A DNA stretch of 22,882 nt, from positions 1-22,882 of the forward strand of contig CAZONM010000037.1 of assembly GCA_964580865.1 (NCBI GenBank), given 5' to 3'. Shown in pieces: positions 14,794-21,667 of the stretch. The DNA comes from JACOUT01 sp964580865. GTDB lineage: Bacteria; Myxococcota; UBA727; VGSZ01. Each line of letters starts with the position of its first letter. Within the stretch, counting starts at the first letter, position 1. A model generated the notes under the pieces. The model was not told where the DNA came from. It did not search any database and was given only the letters and a program-made list of their open reading frames with translations. Both the position numbers and the translations under genes were made by a program.

Positions 14794-15819
14794 GTGCGCA
14801 CGCGCGACTACTACAAGACGCTCAACATCCCGAAGGGCGCATCCGACGCGGAGATCAAGCGCGCGTACCGCCGGCTGGCGCGGCAGTACCACCCCGACGT
14901 CACCGGCGACGACGCGCGCTCCACCGAGCGATTCAAGGAGATCACCGAGGCGTACGAGGTGCTCTCCGACCCCAAGCGCCGCCGCGCCTACGACCTGTTC
15001 GGCGCGCCCTCGCCCGCCGGCGCGCCCGACGAGCGCTCGCCCTTCTCCGACATGGCCGACATCTTCGCCGACGTCATGCGCCGGGCCAACCGGCGCACGG
15101 GCCCCGAGCCCGGCGTCGACGTCGAGCACCCGCTGGCGGTGACGCTGGCCGAGGCCGCCAGCGGGTGCGAGCGCACCGTCGACGTCGACCTGACGCGCGC
15201 GTGCGATCAATGCGCGGGCAAGGGCTACCCGCTCGACAAGCCGCCAGAGACGTGCCCGGAGTGCGGCGGCAGCGGCACCAAGAGCGGCGGCTTCCCGCTC
15301 AAGCGCAGCTGCAGCAAGTGCGACGGGCTCGGCACCGTCCGGCGCTACACGTGCCGCGCCTGCGCGGGCGAGGGGCAACGCAAGGTGCCCGAGCGCCTCA
15401 AGGTCACCGTGCCCGCCGGCGTCGACACCGGCACGCGCCTGCGCCTCAAGGGCAAGGGCGAGGCGGGCCGCGAGGGCGGGCCCCCCGGTGACCTCTACGT
15501 CGTGATCCAGGTCAAGGGCGACGAGCGCTTCGAGCGCGACGGCGCCGACCTGCGCACCACGCTCAAGGTGGGCCTGCGCCAGGCGCTGCTCGGCGGCAAG
15601 CTCGAGGTGCCCCTGCCCGACGGCGTGGCCGTCATGACGCTGCCGCCGGGCACCCAGGGCGGGCAGGTGTTTCGGATCAAAGGCAAGGGCATGCCGCGGC
15701 TGTCGGGCGACAAGGCCGGCGACGTGCTCGTGACCGTGCAGCTGCGGGTGCCCAAGCACCTCTCGGATGACGCGCGCCGGCTGGTGGAGCGCCTGGCCGA
15801 GACCGTCCCCGACCTGTGA
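14794..15819 (+). CDS. dnaJ: Compact type I DnaJ co-chaperone (J domain, zinc fingers, CTDs)
   Basis: A 341-residue J protein. Residues 5-70 are the J domain (DYYKTLNIPKGASDAEIKRA, with the HPD triad at 33-35 that stimulates DnaK ATPase). Residues about 71-105 are a short linker without the usual Gly/Phe-rich run. Four CxxCxGxG zinc motifs follow: CDQCAGKG (137), CPECGGSG (154), CSKCDGLG (173) and CRACAGEG (187). The C-terminal substrate-binding barrels include VPAGVDTGTRLRLKGKGEAG and LPPGTQGGQVFRIKGKGMPR. Canonical DnaJ is about 370-380 residues, so this one is short, mainly in the linker. The GTG at 14794 was chosen because the J domain begins at once; longer in-frame starts would run back into the MATE gene. 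No dnaK or grpE is nearby, so it may be a secondary copy. Confidence 0.9.
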   Translation: MRTRDYYKTLNIPKGASDAEIKRAYRRLARQYHPDVTGDDARSTERFKEITEAYEVLSDPKRRRAYDLFGAPSPAGAPDERSPFSDMADIFADVMRRANRRTGPEPGVDVEHPLAVTLAEAASGCERTVDVDLTRACDQCAGKGYPLDKPPETCPECGGSGTKSGGFPLKRSCSKCDGLGTVRRYTCRACAGEGQRKVPERLKVTVPAGVDTGTRLRLKGKGEAGREGGPPGDLYVVIQVKGDERFERDGADLRTTLKVGLRQALLGGKLEVPLPDGVAVMTLPPGTQGGQVFRIKGKGMPRLSGDKAGDVLVTVQLRVPKHLSDDARRLVERLAETVPDL

Positions 15820-15895
15820 GGCACCTGCCCACTCGGCGCGATCCGCGCGTGAAGCTAAGTTCCTGTGCCAACGTCAGAGCCCGTGGAGCCTCGCC

Positions 15896-16330
15896 ATGAT
15901 CACCGCGTTCCTGCTCGCCTTCACCGTCGCCAACGCCCCGGCCGCCGCTCCTGACGGCGTCGCCGACGACCGCGCAACCAAGGACGACTACGAGCTCGAC
16001 ACCGGCGGCACCGACAAGACCGTCAAGGTCGGCAAGGACGGCGCCTTCTCGCTGGTGGTGCGCCCGAAGAACGGCAAGAAGGTGCACGGCGAGGCGCCCC
16101 TCGAGGTGGTGTTCAAGGACCCAAAGGGCGTGAAGCCCGGCAAGATGAAGCTCGGTCGCGGCGACGTCGCCGACAAGACCGCCGCGGCGCCCGAGCTGCG
16201 CACCACGCTGCGGGGCGAGAAGGCCGGCGCCACCACGCTCGAGGCCACGGTGAGCTTCTTTCTGTGCACCGACTCGTGGTGCCAGCGCATGAGCGACAAG
16301 ATCGCGGTGCCGATCACCGTGGAGCCCTGA
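15896..16330 (+). CDS. Small secreted protein with C-x3-W-C motif, DsbD N-domain-like (function unknown)
   Basis: A 144-residue protein with a hydrophobic N-terminus (MITAFLLAFTVANAPAAAPD) typical of a signal peptide, although a basic n-region is missing. The mature part is Lys/Asp-rich and predicted beta-rich. Near the C-terminus, FFLCTDSWCQRMSDKIAVPI resembles the edge-strand cysteine pair seen in DsbD N-terminal (alpha) domains and in C-terminal beta modules of some periplasmic thioredoxin-like proteins. A role in periplasmic redox transfer is therefore possible but only inferred. The ATG at 15896 has GGAG about 8 bases upstream; a longer upstream start would overlap dnaJ and put the signal peptide inside. 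It is 76 bp after dnaJ and converges with the kinase gene. Confidence 0.8.
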   Translation: MITAFLLAFTVANAPAAAPDGVADDRATKDDYELDTGGTDKTVKVGKDGAFSLVVRPKNGKKVHGEAPLEVVFKDPKGVKPGKMKLGRGDVADKTAAAPELRTTLRGEKAGATTLEATVSFFLCTDSWCQRMSDKIAVPITVEP

Positions 16331-16343
16331 GGCCGCTGCGGCC
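16331..16343. terminator. Short palindrome between convergent genes
   Basis: ggccgctgcggcc begins at the base after the stop of the small secreted protein and is a perfect inverted repeat (stem of five with a three-base loop). It lies in the 29-bp gap between two convergent genes, where a bidirectional terminator is expected. There is no U-tract on either side. Confidence 0.35.
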
Positions 16344-16359
16344 ACGCGCGCGACCGCGC

Positions 16360-18519
16360 TTACCTCGGCCCGCGCCTCGTGGGCGGCGGCATCGCCCCCC
16401 CGGTCTGGCTCTCGTCACGCGCCGCGCGCGCCTTGGGCTGCGCCACGTTGGCCGAGACGCGCTTGCCGAGCGGCTGTGCGGCCGGGCGGATGTTCTGCTT
16501 CTCATCGGCCGCGGGCGGCTCGGGTGCGGCGGCGGCGCCGTCGGCGCCCTCCTCGAAGTCGATGATCAGGCTCTCGTGACCCTTGCCCTCGCCGAAGCCG
16601 CTGGAGCGCGGCCGACGATCGGAGACCGGCTGCACCTCGATGGTCGCCGCCACTTGGTTCGCGGGTGCCGGCGCGCCCACCACGGTGGGCTCGTTGGCCT
16701 CGAGGTCGAGCGCCACCACGATGGAGGGCTGCTCGGTGGACGCCGCGGGGCGCTTGGGCGGCGGCCCCACCGTGGTCACCACCGTGGCCTTGCTCGCCGA
16801 CGTCGTGGCAGACGTTGGCGGCGCGGCGTGCACGGCGGGGGCGCGGTGCACGGGGGGCGCGGGCGGAGGGAGCTGTGCGTCGAGCTGGCGCTGGAGCTCG
16901 GCCTGCAGCTGCGCCGCCTGGCGCGCTTGGCGCGTCTGGGCCTCCCGCTGCTCGGTCTCATGGCGGCGGCGCAGCTCCTCCTGCTCCTCGAGCTGGCGCT
17001 GCACGTCGAGCTCGCCGCCCTGGGGGTCGAGGCGCGCGGCGGCGCGGTCAGCCTCGCTCGGCCACGACGGCGAGTCGTAGATCGAGGTGGGCGTTTGGTT
17101 GAGCGACGGGCCGAGGTCGACCACCTCGAGCTCCTCGACCGCCATGGGCTCGAGCTCGGACGCTTGCTCGTCCGACACCGCCTGGCGCGGCGCCGTGGCG
17201 GCCACCATCTCGGAGATGTCCGGCACCGGCGACGACGTGCGGGACGGGGAGCGCGGCAGCGGCGCGGTCTCCTCGGTGATGGGCGCGCTGGCGCGCGGCG
17301 ACACCGCGGGGAGCTGCACGGCCGGCATCGCCGCCACCGTGGGCGCGCCGGGCGCGGCCAGGTCCTCGCCCGTGAGCTGCTGGTGCGTGAGCGTGTCGCC
17401 GGCGCGGGCCTGGCGCATGAGCGGGTGCGAGGCGGTCTGCGGCGCGTCGTCAGCGAACTCGTGCAGGCGGCGGTCGCTGATGTCGCTCTCCGCGGGCCGT
17501 TGGAACGCGTCGGACGCCTCGTGCAGATCGCGCACGCGGATGGCCACGGAGCGATCGAGGGCGTCGGCGTCGACGGGCGCCGGCGGCTGGCCGCCGAGGA
17601 ACAGGTGGTTCAAGAACTGCGCGAGGTTCTCACGCGAGGCCTTGGGGTTGATCTTGTGGAGCGCGGCGGTGACGTCGTCGCGGAAGGCCTCGGCGTTCTC
17701 GTAGCGCTCTTCCTTGGCGGGCGCTGCGGCGCGCGAGTAGATGCGATCAATGGTCTTGGGCGTGCCCGGCACGCGATCCGACGGCACGATGGGCGTGGGC
17801 CGGGCCACCATCTCCAGCAGCCGCATGGGGTTCTCTTCGACGAAGCGCTTGGTGCCCGTCACCAGCTCGAACAGCACGATGCCCGCCGAGTACACGTCGG
17901 TGCGCACGTCGAGGTTGTGCCCGCGCGCTTGCTCCGGCGACATGTAGCCGAAGTTGCCGAGCAGCACGTTGGCCTGCGTCTCTTGGCTGCGCTGCGTGGA
18001 CTTGGCGAGGCCAAAGTCGATGACCTTCACCTCACCCTCGAACGACACCAGCACGTTCTGCGGCGAGATGTCGCGGTGGATGAGGTTGATGAGCTGCCCC
18101 TCGGCGTCGACCTGGCGGTGCGCATATGCCAAGCCCGACAGGATCTCGCGCACCACGAAGAGCGCGATGTCGAGCGGGATGCGCATCTTCTTCTCGTGGC
18201 AGAAGCGCAAGACCCGGCGTAGGTCGAAGCCGTCGACGAACTCCGTGGCCATGAAGAGCTCGTCGGCCACGCGACCCAGGTCGTACACCTGCACGATGTT
18301 GGGGTGCTGCAGGCGCGCGCCCAGCTTGGCCTCGTCGATGAAGCGGGTGGCGACGTCGTTGTCGTGGGTGAACTTCTTCAGGAGCTTCTTGACGGCGTAG
18401 TACTTCTCGAAGCCCGTGATGCCCTGCGTGCGCGCCAGGTAGATCTCGCCCATGCCGCCGCGCGCCAGCAGCTTGAGCAGCGAGTACGTTCCGAACGGCC
18501 GCGGAAGGTCGCCGCTCAT
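16360..18519 (-). CDS. Cytosolic eukaryote-type Ser/Thr protein kinase with long Pro-rich/coiled-coil tail
   Basis: A 719-residue protein. The kinase domain spans about 10-290 with all key residues: glycine loop LLARGGMGEIYLAR (18-31), ATP lysine K44 (YAVKKL), helix-C E63, catalytic loop HRDISPQN (148-155, D150 and N155), DFG (168-170), GYMSPEQARG (191-200) and DVYSAGIVLFELVTGTKRF. It should phosphorylate Ser/Thr on protein partners. Residues about 310-530 are low-complexity, Ala/Pro/Thr-rich. A Glu/Gln/Arg-rich coiled coil follows (about 530-590), then a Pro/Ala-rich tail ending GGAMPPPTRRGPR. No transmembrane helix or extracellular sensor was seen, unlike many PknB-type kinases, so input probably comes from a partner. 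ATG 18519 was chosen because it overlaps the upstream stop (ATGA) and the preceding codons are antisense-like Arg/Ala filler. Confidence 0.93.
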   Translation of the reverse strand: MSGDLPRPFGTYSLLKLLARGGMGEIYLARTQGITGFEKYYAVKKLLKKFTHDNDVATRFIDEAKLGARLQHPNIVQVYDLGRVADELFMATEFVDGFDLRRVLRFCHEKKMRIPLDIALFVVREILSGLAYAHRQVDAEGQLINLIHRDISPQNVLVSFEGEVKVIDFGLAKSTQRSQETQANVLLGNFGYMSPEQARGHNLDVRTDVYSAGIVLFELVTGTKRFVEENPMRLLEMVARPTPIVPSDRVPGTPKTIDRIYSRAAAPAKEERYENAEAFRDDVTAALHKINPKASRENLAQFLNHLFLGGQPPAPVDADALDRSVAIRVRDLHEASDAFQRPAESDISDRRLHEFADDAPQTASHPLMRQARAGDTLTHQQLTGEDLAAPGAPTVAAMPAVQLPAVSPRASAPITEETAPLPRSPSRTSSPVPDISEMVAATAPRQAVSDEQASELEPMAVEELEVVDLGPSLNQTPTSIYDSPSWPSEADRAAARLDPQGGELDVQRQLEEQEELRRRHETEQREAQTRQARQAAQLQAELQRQLDAQLPPPAPPVHRAPAVHAAPPTSATTSASKATVVTTVGPPPKRPAASTEQPSIVVALDLEANEPTVVGAPAPANQVAATIEVQPVSDRRPRSSGFGEGKGHESLIIDFEEGADGAAAAPEPPAADEKQNIRPAAQPLGKRVSANVAQPKARAARDESQTGGAMPPPTRRGPR

Positions 18520-20612
18520 CCTGCACCCGACTGCGTGAGCGCGACCTTGTAGAGCAGGAAGCGTGGGCCCGTGGGCAGCACCGTGGGCGACACCAGCATG
18601 ACGGCGAAGGTGGGATCGCCGGCGATGAGCTGCTGCGCGGCGTCGGTGAGATGGAACGCCGGCTCGAAGCCCATGGTGGTGAGCGCGCGCGCCACGTGCG
18701 CAGCCTCGCCCATCTCGACGCGCGCGGCGCCGTCGGGACCGCCCAGGAAGCCCGAGGCCGAGCTCGAGACGTGCAGGCCGCATGCCACGCCGATGCCGTC
18801 ATCGGTGGGGCACAGCGCCGCCACCTCCAGGCCGCAGCGGACGGCCGCGCGCACGCTGGCGGCGTCGGCCGCGAACAGCACCAGGTGCGTGTGGCCGAGC
18901 ACCTGCTCGATGCGACCGCCGTTGGCGCGCACGCGCATCGCCACGACCTCGCAGAACTGGTTGACGCGCGCTTGCACGGTGGCCGGCGGCGCGGTGCCCG
19001 CCCAGAGGTCGAGCCCGCGCAGCTCGAGGATGAGCGCGGCCACGGGCCGCTGCGCCACCTCGGTGACCGGCGGAGCGCCCGCGGCGGCGGCCTCGACCTG
19101 CTCGACCGTCGACTCGGGGATGAGCGTGCGCACGGCGGCGCGGTAGCTCTCCGCTCCGGCGCGCGCCTCCGCGAGCGCCGCCTCGGCGCTCGTGCGCGTC
19201 TTCTCCACCTCGTCGCCGAGCTGCTCGGACTCCTTGGCCGCCTCGGCCAGCTTCTGGCGCGTGATCTCACCGTCGACACGCAGGGCGTCGCGCTCGGCCT
19301 CGAGCCCATGCACGTTCTCCTTGAGGCGCTCGATCTCGACACCCTTGGTGCGCCGCTCCTCGTCGAGGAGGCGCACGCTCTCGCGCAGCTTGGCGCGCTC
19401 GTCTTCCGAGCGCGCCAGCGCGTCCTTGAGCTTCTTGACATCCTCGTCGGTGCGGTGGAGCCCCTGCTCGAGCTTGCTGGCCTCGCTGCGTCCGCGCTCG
19501 GCCTCGCGCCGCGCGTCGAGCGCGCTCTGCTTCTCGATCTCGATCTTCTGCTTGAGCTTGAGCTGCTCGGCCTCGAGCGCATGCACGCGCTCGGTCAGCG
19601 CGCGCGCGTCGTCTTGGGCCTCCTGCAGTCGCGCCTCGGCGGCCTCGGCCTTTGCCTGCGCGGCCAACGCGTCGCCGTGCGGCTCGACCTCGGGGATGGC
19701 GCCCGCCAGGTCCGCCCCACCGCGCGTGCGGCGCAGGCCGACGACCAACGCCACCGCCTGCACCGTGGCGAGCTCGCGCTCGGTGAACACCGAGCTCGGC
19801 GCGGGACGCGACAGGTAGATGGCCCCCTCGGTGCGCCCGCCCACGACGATGGGCGCCACGATGAGCGCGCCCACGTCGGAGGCCAGCACCGATGGGTCGG
19901 CCGAGAGCGGCGTGCGCTTCATGTCCGCGCTGAATTGCGCCTGCCCGTGGTCCATGGCCAGCGCCACCACCGGCCACAGCACCGGCACCGACGAGCGCCG
20001 GGCGCCCTCGGGCTGCAGCACCACCGGCGTCTCGAGCGCGCCACGATCGTTCTGCAGCACCAGCGCCGCCACGGTGGCCTCGCACAGCTCGCGGCACAGC
20101 TCCACCACTTCGATGGGGTAGCTCTCGTCGTCACCGCCGGTGACGATCTCGGTGGCGCGCACCAGCGCCGCCAGGTTGCGCAGCCCTGGCTCGTCCTCGC
20201 CGGTGATCTCCTCGTGGCGCTGCGCCCGAGCCAGCGTGGCCGCCGCCGCGAACGCGTCCTTGTCGGTGCGCTTGAGCTCCACGCACACGTCGCCGACGTA
20301 CAAGAGATCGCCGATGTTGACCGGCGTGGAGCGCACCTTCTTTCCGTTCAAGAACATGCCGTTGTGGCTGTCGAGGTCGTGCGCCGTGACGCCGAGATCC
20401 GTGACGATGAGCTTGACGTGTCGGCGTGAGACGTTGTCGCTCGGCAACACCACGTCGTTGGCCGGGAGCCGACCGAGGTAGGTCACCGACTTCATCAGGC
20501 AGGTCGGCTTGAACAGCGCGGCGCGCTGCGGACCTACATGGTGCACGAGCGTGAACGCCGCGGGGTTCGCCGCGTCGTTGGGGCCGTGGTTGTGTGCCTT
20601 CGGGCTCGCCAA
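18516..20612 (-). CDS. FHA + GAF-like + coiled coil + degenerate class III cyclase-like domain protein
   Basis: A 698-residue cytosolic protein. An FHA phosphothreonine-binding domain lies at about 40-113 with the conserved residues present: YLGR (G47-R48), VSRRH (62-65) and SHNG (N84-G85). A GAF-like region lies at about 145-310 (LIVAPIVVGGRTEGAIYLSR). A long Glu/Lys/Arg coiled coil covers about 320-500 (KLKQKIEIEKQSALDARREA). The C-terminal 523-690 aligns by eye with class III nucleotide cyclases (VAALILELRGLD; GGRIEQVLGHTHLVLFAA; VEMGEAAHVARAL). The two metal-binding Asp positions are E530 and H574, spaced 44 as in real cyclases, so it is probably inactive. The start is TTG 20612 with GGGAGG four bases upstream; no ATG gives a full FHA domain. 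It overlaps the kinase gene by four bases, and its FHA may bind the phosphorylated kinase. Confidence 0.9.
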   Translation of the reverse strand: MASPKAHNHGPNDAANPAAFTLVHHVGPQRAALFKPTCLMKSVTYLGRLPANDVVLPSDNVSRRHVKLIVTDLGVTAHDLDSHNGMFLNGKKVRSTPVNIGDLLYVGDVCVELKRTDKDAFAAAATLARAQRHEEITGEDEPGLRNLAALVRATEIVTGGDDESYPIEVVELCRELCEATVAALVLQNDRGALETPVVLQPEGARRSSVPVLWPVVALAMDHGQAQFSADMKRTPLSADPSVLASDVGALIVAPIVVGGRTEGAIYLSRPAPSSVFTERELATVQAVALVVGLRRTRGGADLAGAIPEVEPHGDALAAQAKAEAAEARLQEAQDDARALTERVHALEAEQLKLKQKIEIEKQSALDARREAERGRSEASKLEQGLHRTDEDVKKLKDALARSEDERAKLRESVRLLDEERRTKGVEIERLKENVHGLEAERDALRVDGEITRQKLAEAAKESEQLGDEVEKTRTSAEAALAEARAGAESYRAAVRTLIPESTVEQVEAAAAGAPPVTEVAQRPVAALILELRGLDLWAGTAPPATVQARVNQFCEVVAMRVRANGGRIEQVLGHTHLVLFAADAASVRAAVRCGLEVAALCPTDDGIGVACGLHVSSSASGFLGGPDGAARVEMGEAAHVARALTTMGFEPAFHLTDAAQQLIAGDPTFAVMLVSPTVLPTGPRFLLYKVALTQSGAG

Positions 20613-20728
20613 CGTGCCTCCCGGGCCCCCGGCCCGATGCGGCTCGATTCAAGCACATCGGCCGGTGCGGCTCCAATTGCGAGCGGCTGCACGGCGCACC
20701 GCGACCTACACGGCGCCTCGGCGCCCTG
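20613..20728 (-). promoter_or_regulatory. Leader between lipid-kinase stop and FHA-gene start, with ribosome binding site
   Basis: The 116-bp gap contains, on the minus strand, GGGAGG four bases before the TTG start of the FHA gene, which is what fixes that unusual start. TTGGAG followed 18 bp later by TTGAAT is a weak sigma70-like pair inside the gap. A hairpin lies at the lipid-kinase end. This suggests the FHA/kinase pair has its own promoter. Confidence 0.35.
20712..20725 (-). terminator. GC hairpin three bases after the lipid-kinase stop
   Basis: ggcgcctcggcgcc is a pair of GGCGCC arms that can form a 5-bp stem with a 4-base loop, three bases downstream of the lipid-kinase TGA. It has no U-run. 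The position fits transcription termination of the upstream operon before the FHA/kinase promoter. Confidence 0.35.
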
Positions 20729-21667
20729 TCAGACGATCATGCGCAGCCCGCGCGGCACCACCTGGAAGGTGCCCGGCAGGCGGCCCGGTTGCTCGCCGTC
20801 GAGCTCGACGAGCACGCGCTCGCCGGCGTCGACCGGCTCCACGCGCACGCTGGCGCAGCGTCGCACGGTCACCATGGTGGCGACGTCCACGTGGGTGCCC
20901 AGGTAGAGCTTGGGCATGTGCCGCAACAGCCCCGGGCCGGCGCCGCGCACCATCACGCAGTCGAGCAGGCCGTCGTCGGGCGCAGCGTCGGGGGCGATCT
21001 TCATGCCGCCGCCGAAGAACTTGCCGTTGGCCACGCTCACCAGGAGGAAGGCGTCCTCCACCGGGGTCGCGTCGCCGTCGAAGTACATGCGCACCCGCTG
21101 CGGCTTGTACGAAAACAGCCCGCGCACGGCGGCAGACAGGAAGGTCACCTGGGGCCCCAGCGCCTTGGACGAGGTGTTGGCGATGTCGACGACGCGCCCG
21201 ACCAAGCCGATGCTGCCGCTGTTCAGGTACATCCACGCGCGCTCGTGTCCGTCGTGGTCGATGAAGCGCAGGCGCCCGACGTCGATGTCGCGGGTCTGGA
21301 AGCGGCGCAGACGCTCAAGGGCCGCGAGCGGATCGGTGGACTGACCGAAGGTGCGCCGGAAGTCGCCGCCGGTGCCGCTGCACACGTAGCCGAAGGCGGC
21401 GGTGCCGAGGGGCGCACCGGCGTCGTCGAAGAAGCCGTTCACCACCTCGTTGTTGGTACCGTCGCCACCCACGGCCACCACGGCGCGCGCGCCGCCCTTG
21501 ATGGCCTCGCGCGTCAGCTCCACGGCGTGGCGCGGCCGCTCCGTCAGGCGCACCTCGATGTCGCCGAGGGCTGCGGCGAAGCGCGCCCGCAAGCGATCGA
21601 AGCGGCGCAGCGTGGCCCCGTTGGCCGACTTCGGGTTGACCACGAAGACGATGGCGTTGGTGCTCAC
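20729..21667 (-). CDS. Diacylglycerol kinase-family lipid kinase (YegS/BmrU/DgkB type)
   Basis: A 312-residue protein with the DAGK catalytic motifs: NPKSANG (11-17), GGDGTNNEVVNG (67-78) and SGTGGDFRRTF (97-107), then the C-terminal beta-sandwich (YLNSGSIGLVGRVVDIANT; VANGKFFGGGMKIAPDAAPD, whose DG-[LV]-[LF]-D follows). Family members phosphorylate diacylglycerol, phosphatidylglycerol or sphingoid bases with ATP on the cytosolic face of the membrane. The length matches the family. In many relatives the third motif is GTGNDFAR; here Asn is Gly. The GTG start at 21667 is set by GGAGAG five bases upstream and by a four-base overlap (GTGA) with the stop of the Fe-S gene; the longer open frame upstream is Arg-rich shadow sequence. 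Confidence 0.92.
   Translation of the reverse strand: MSTNAIVFVVNPKSANGATLRRFDRLRARFAAALGDIEVRLTERPRHAVELTREAIKGGARAVVAVGGDGTNNEVVNGFFDDAGAPLGTAAFGYVCSGTGGDFRRTFGQSTDPLAALERLRRFQTRDIDVGRLRFIDHDGHERAWMYLNSGSIGLVGRVVDIANTSSKALGPQVTFLSAAVRGLFSYKPQRVRMYFDGDATPVEDAFLLVSVANGKFFGGGMKIAPDAAPDDGLLDCVMVRGAGPGLLRHMPKLYLGTHVDVATMVTVRRCASVRVEPVDAGERVLVELDGEQPGRLPGTFQVVPRGLRMIV

Noticed and set aside
16264..18222. 652-codon plus-strand open frame
   Set aside because: Codon-aligned antisense of the Ser/Thr kinase, whose motifs are all intact on the minus strand.
18651..20429. 592-codon plus-strand open frame
   Set aside because: Codon-aligned antisense of the FHA/cyclase-like gene; no motifs.
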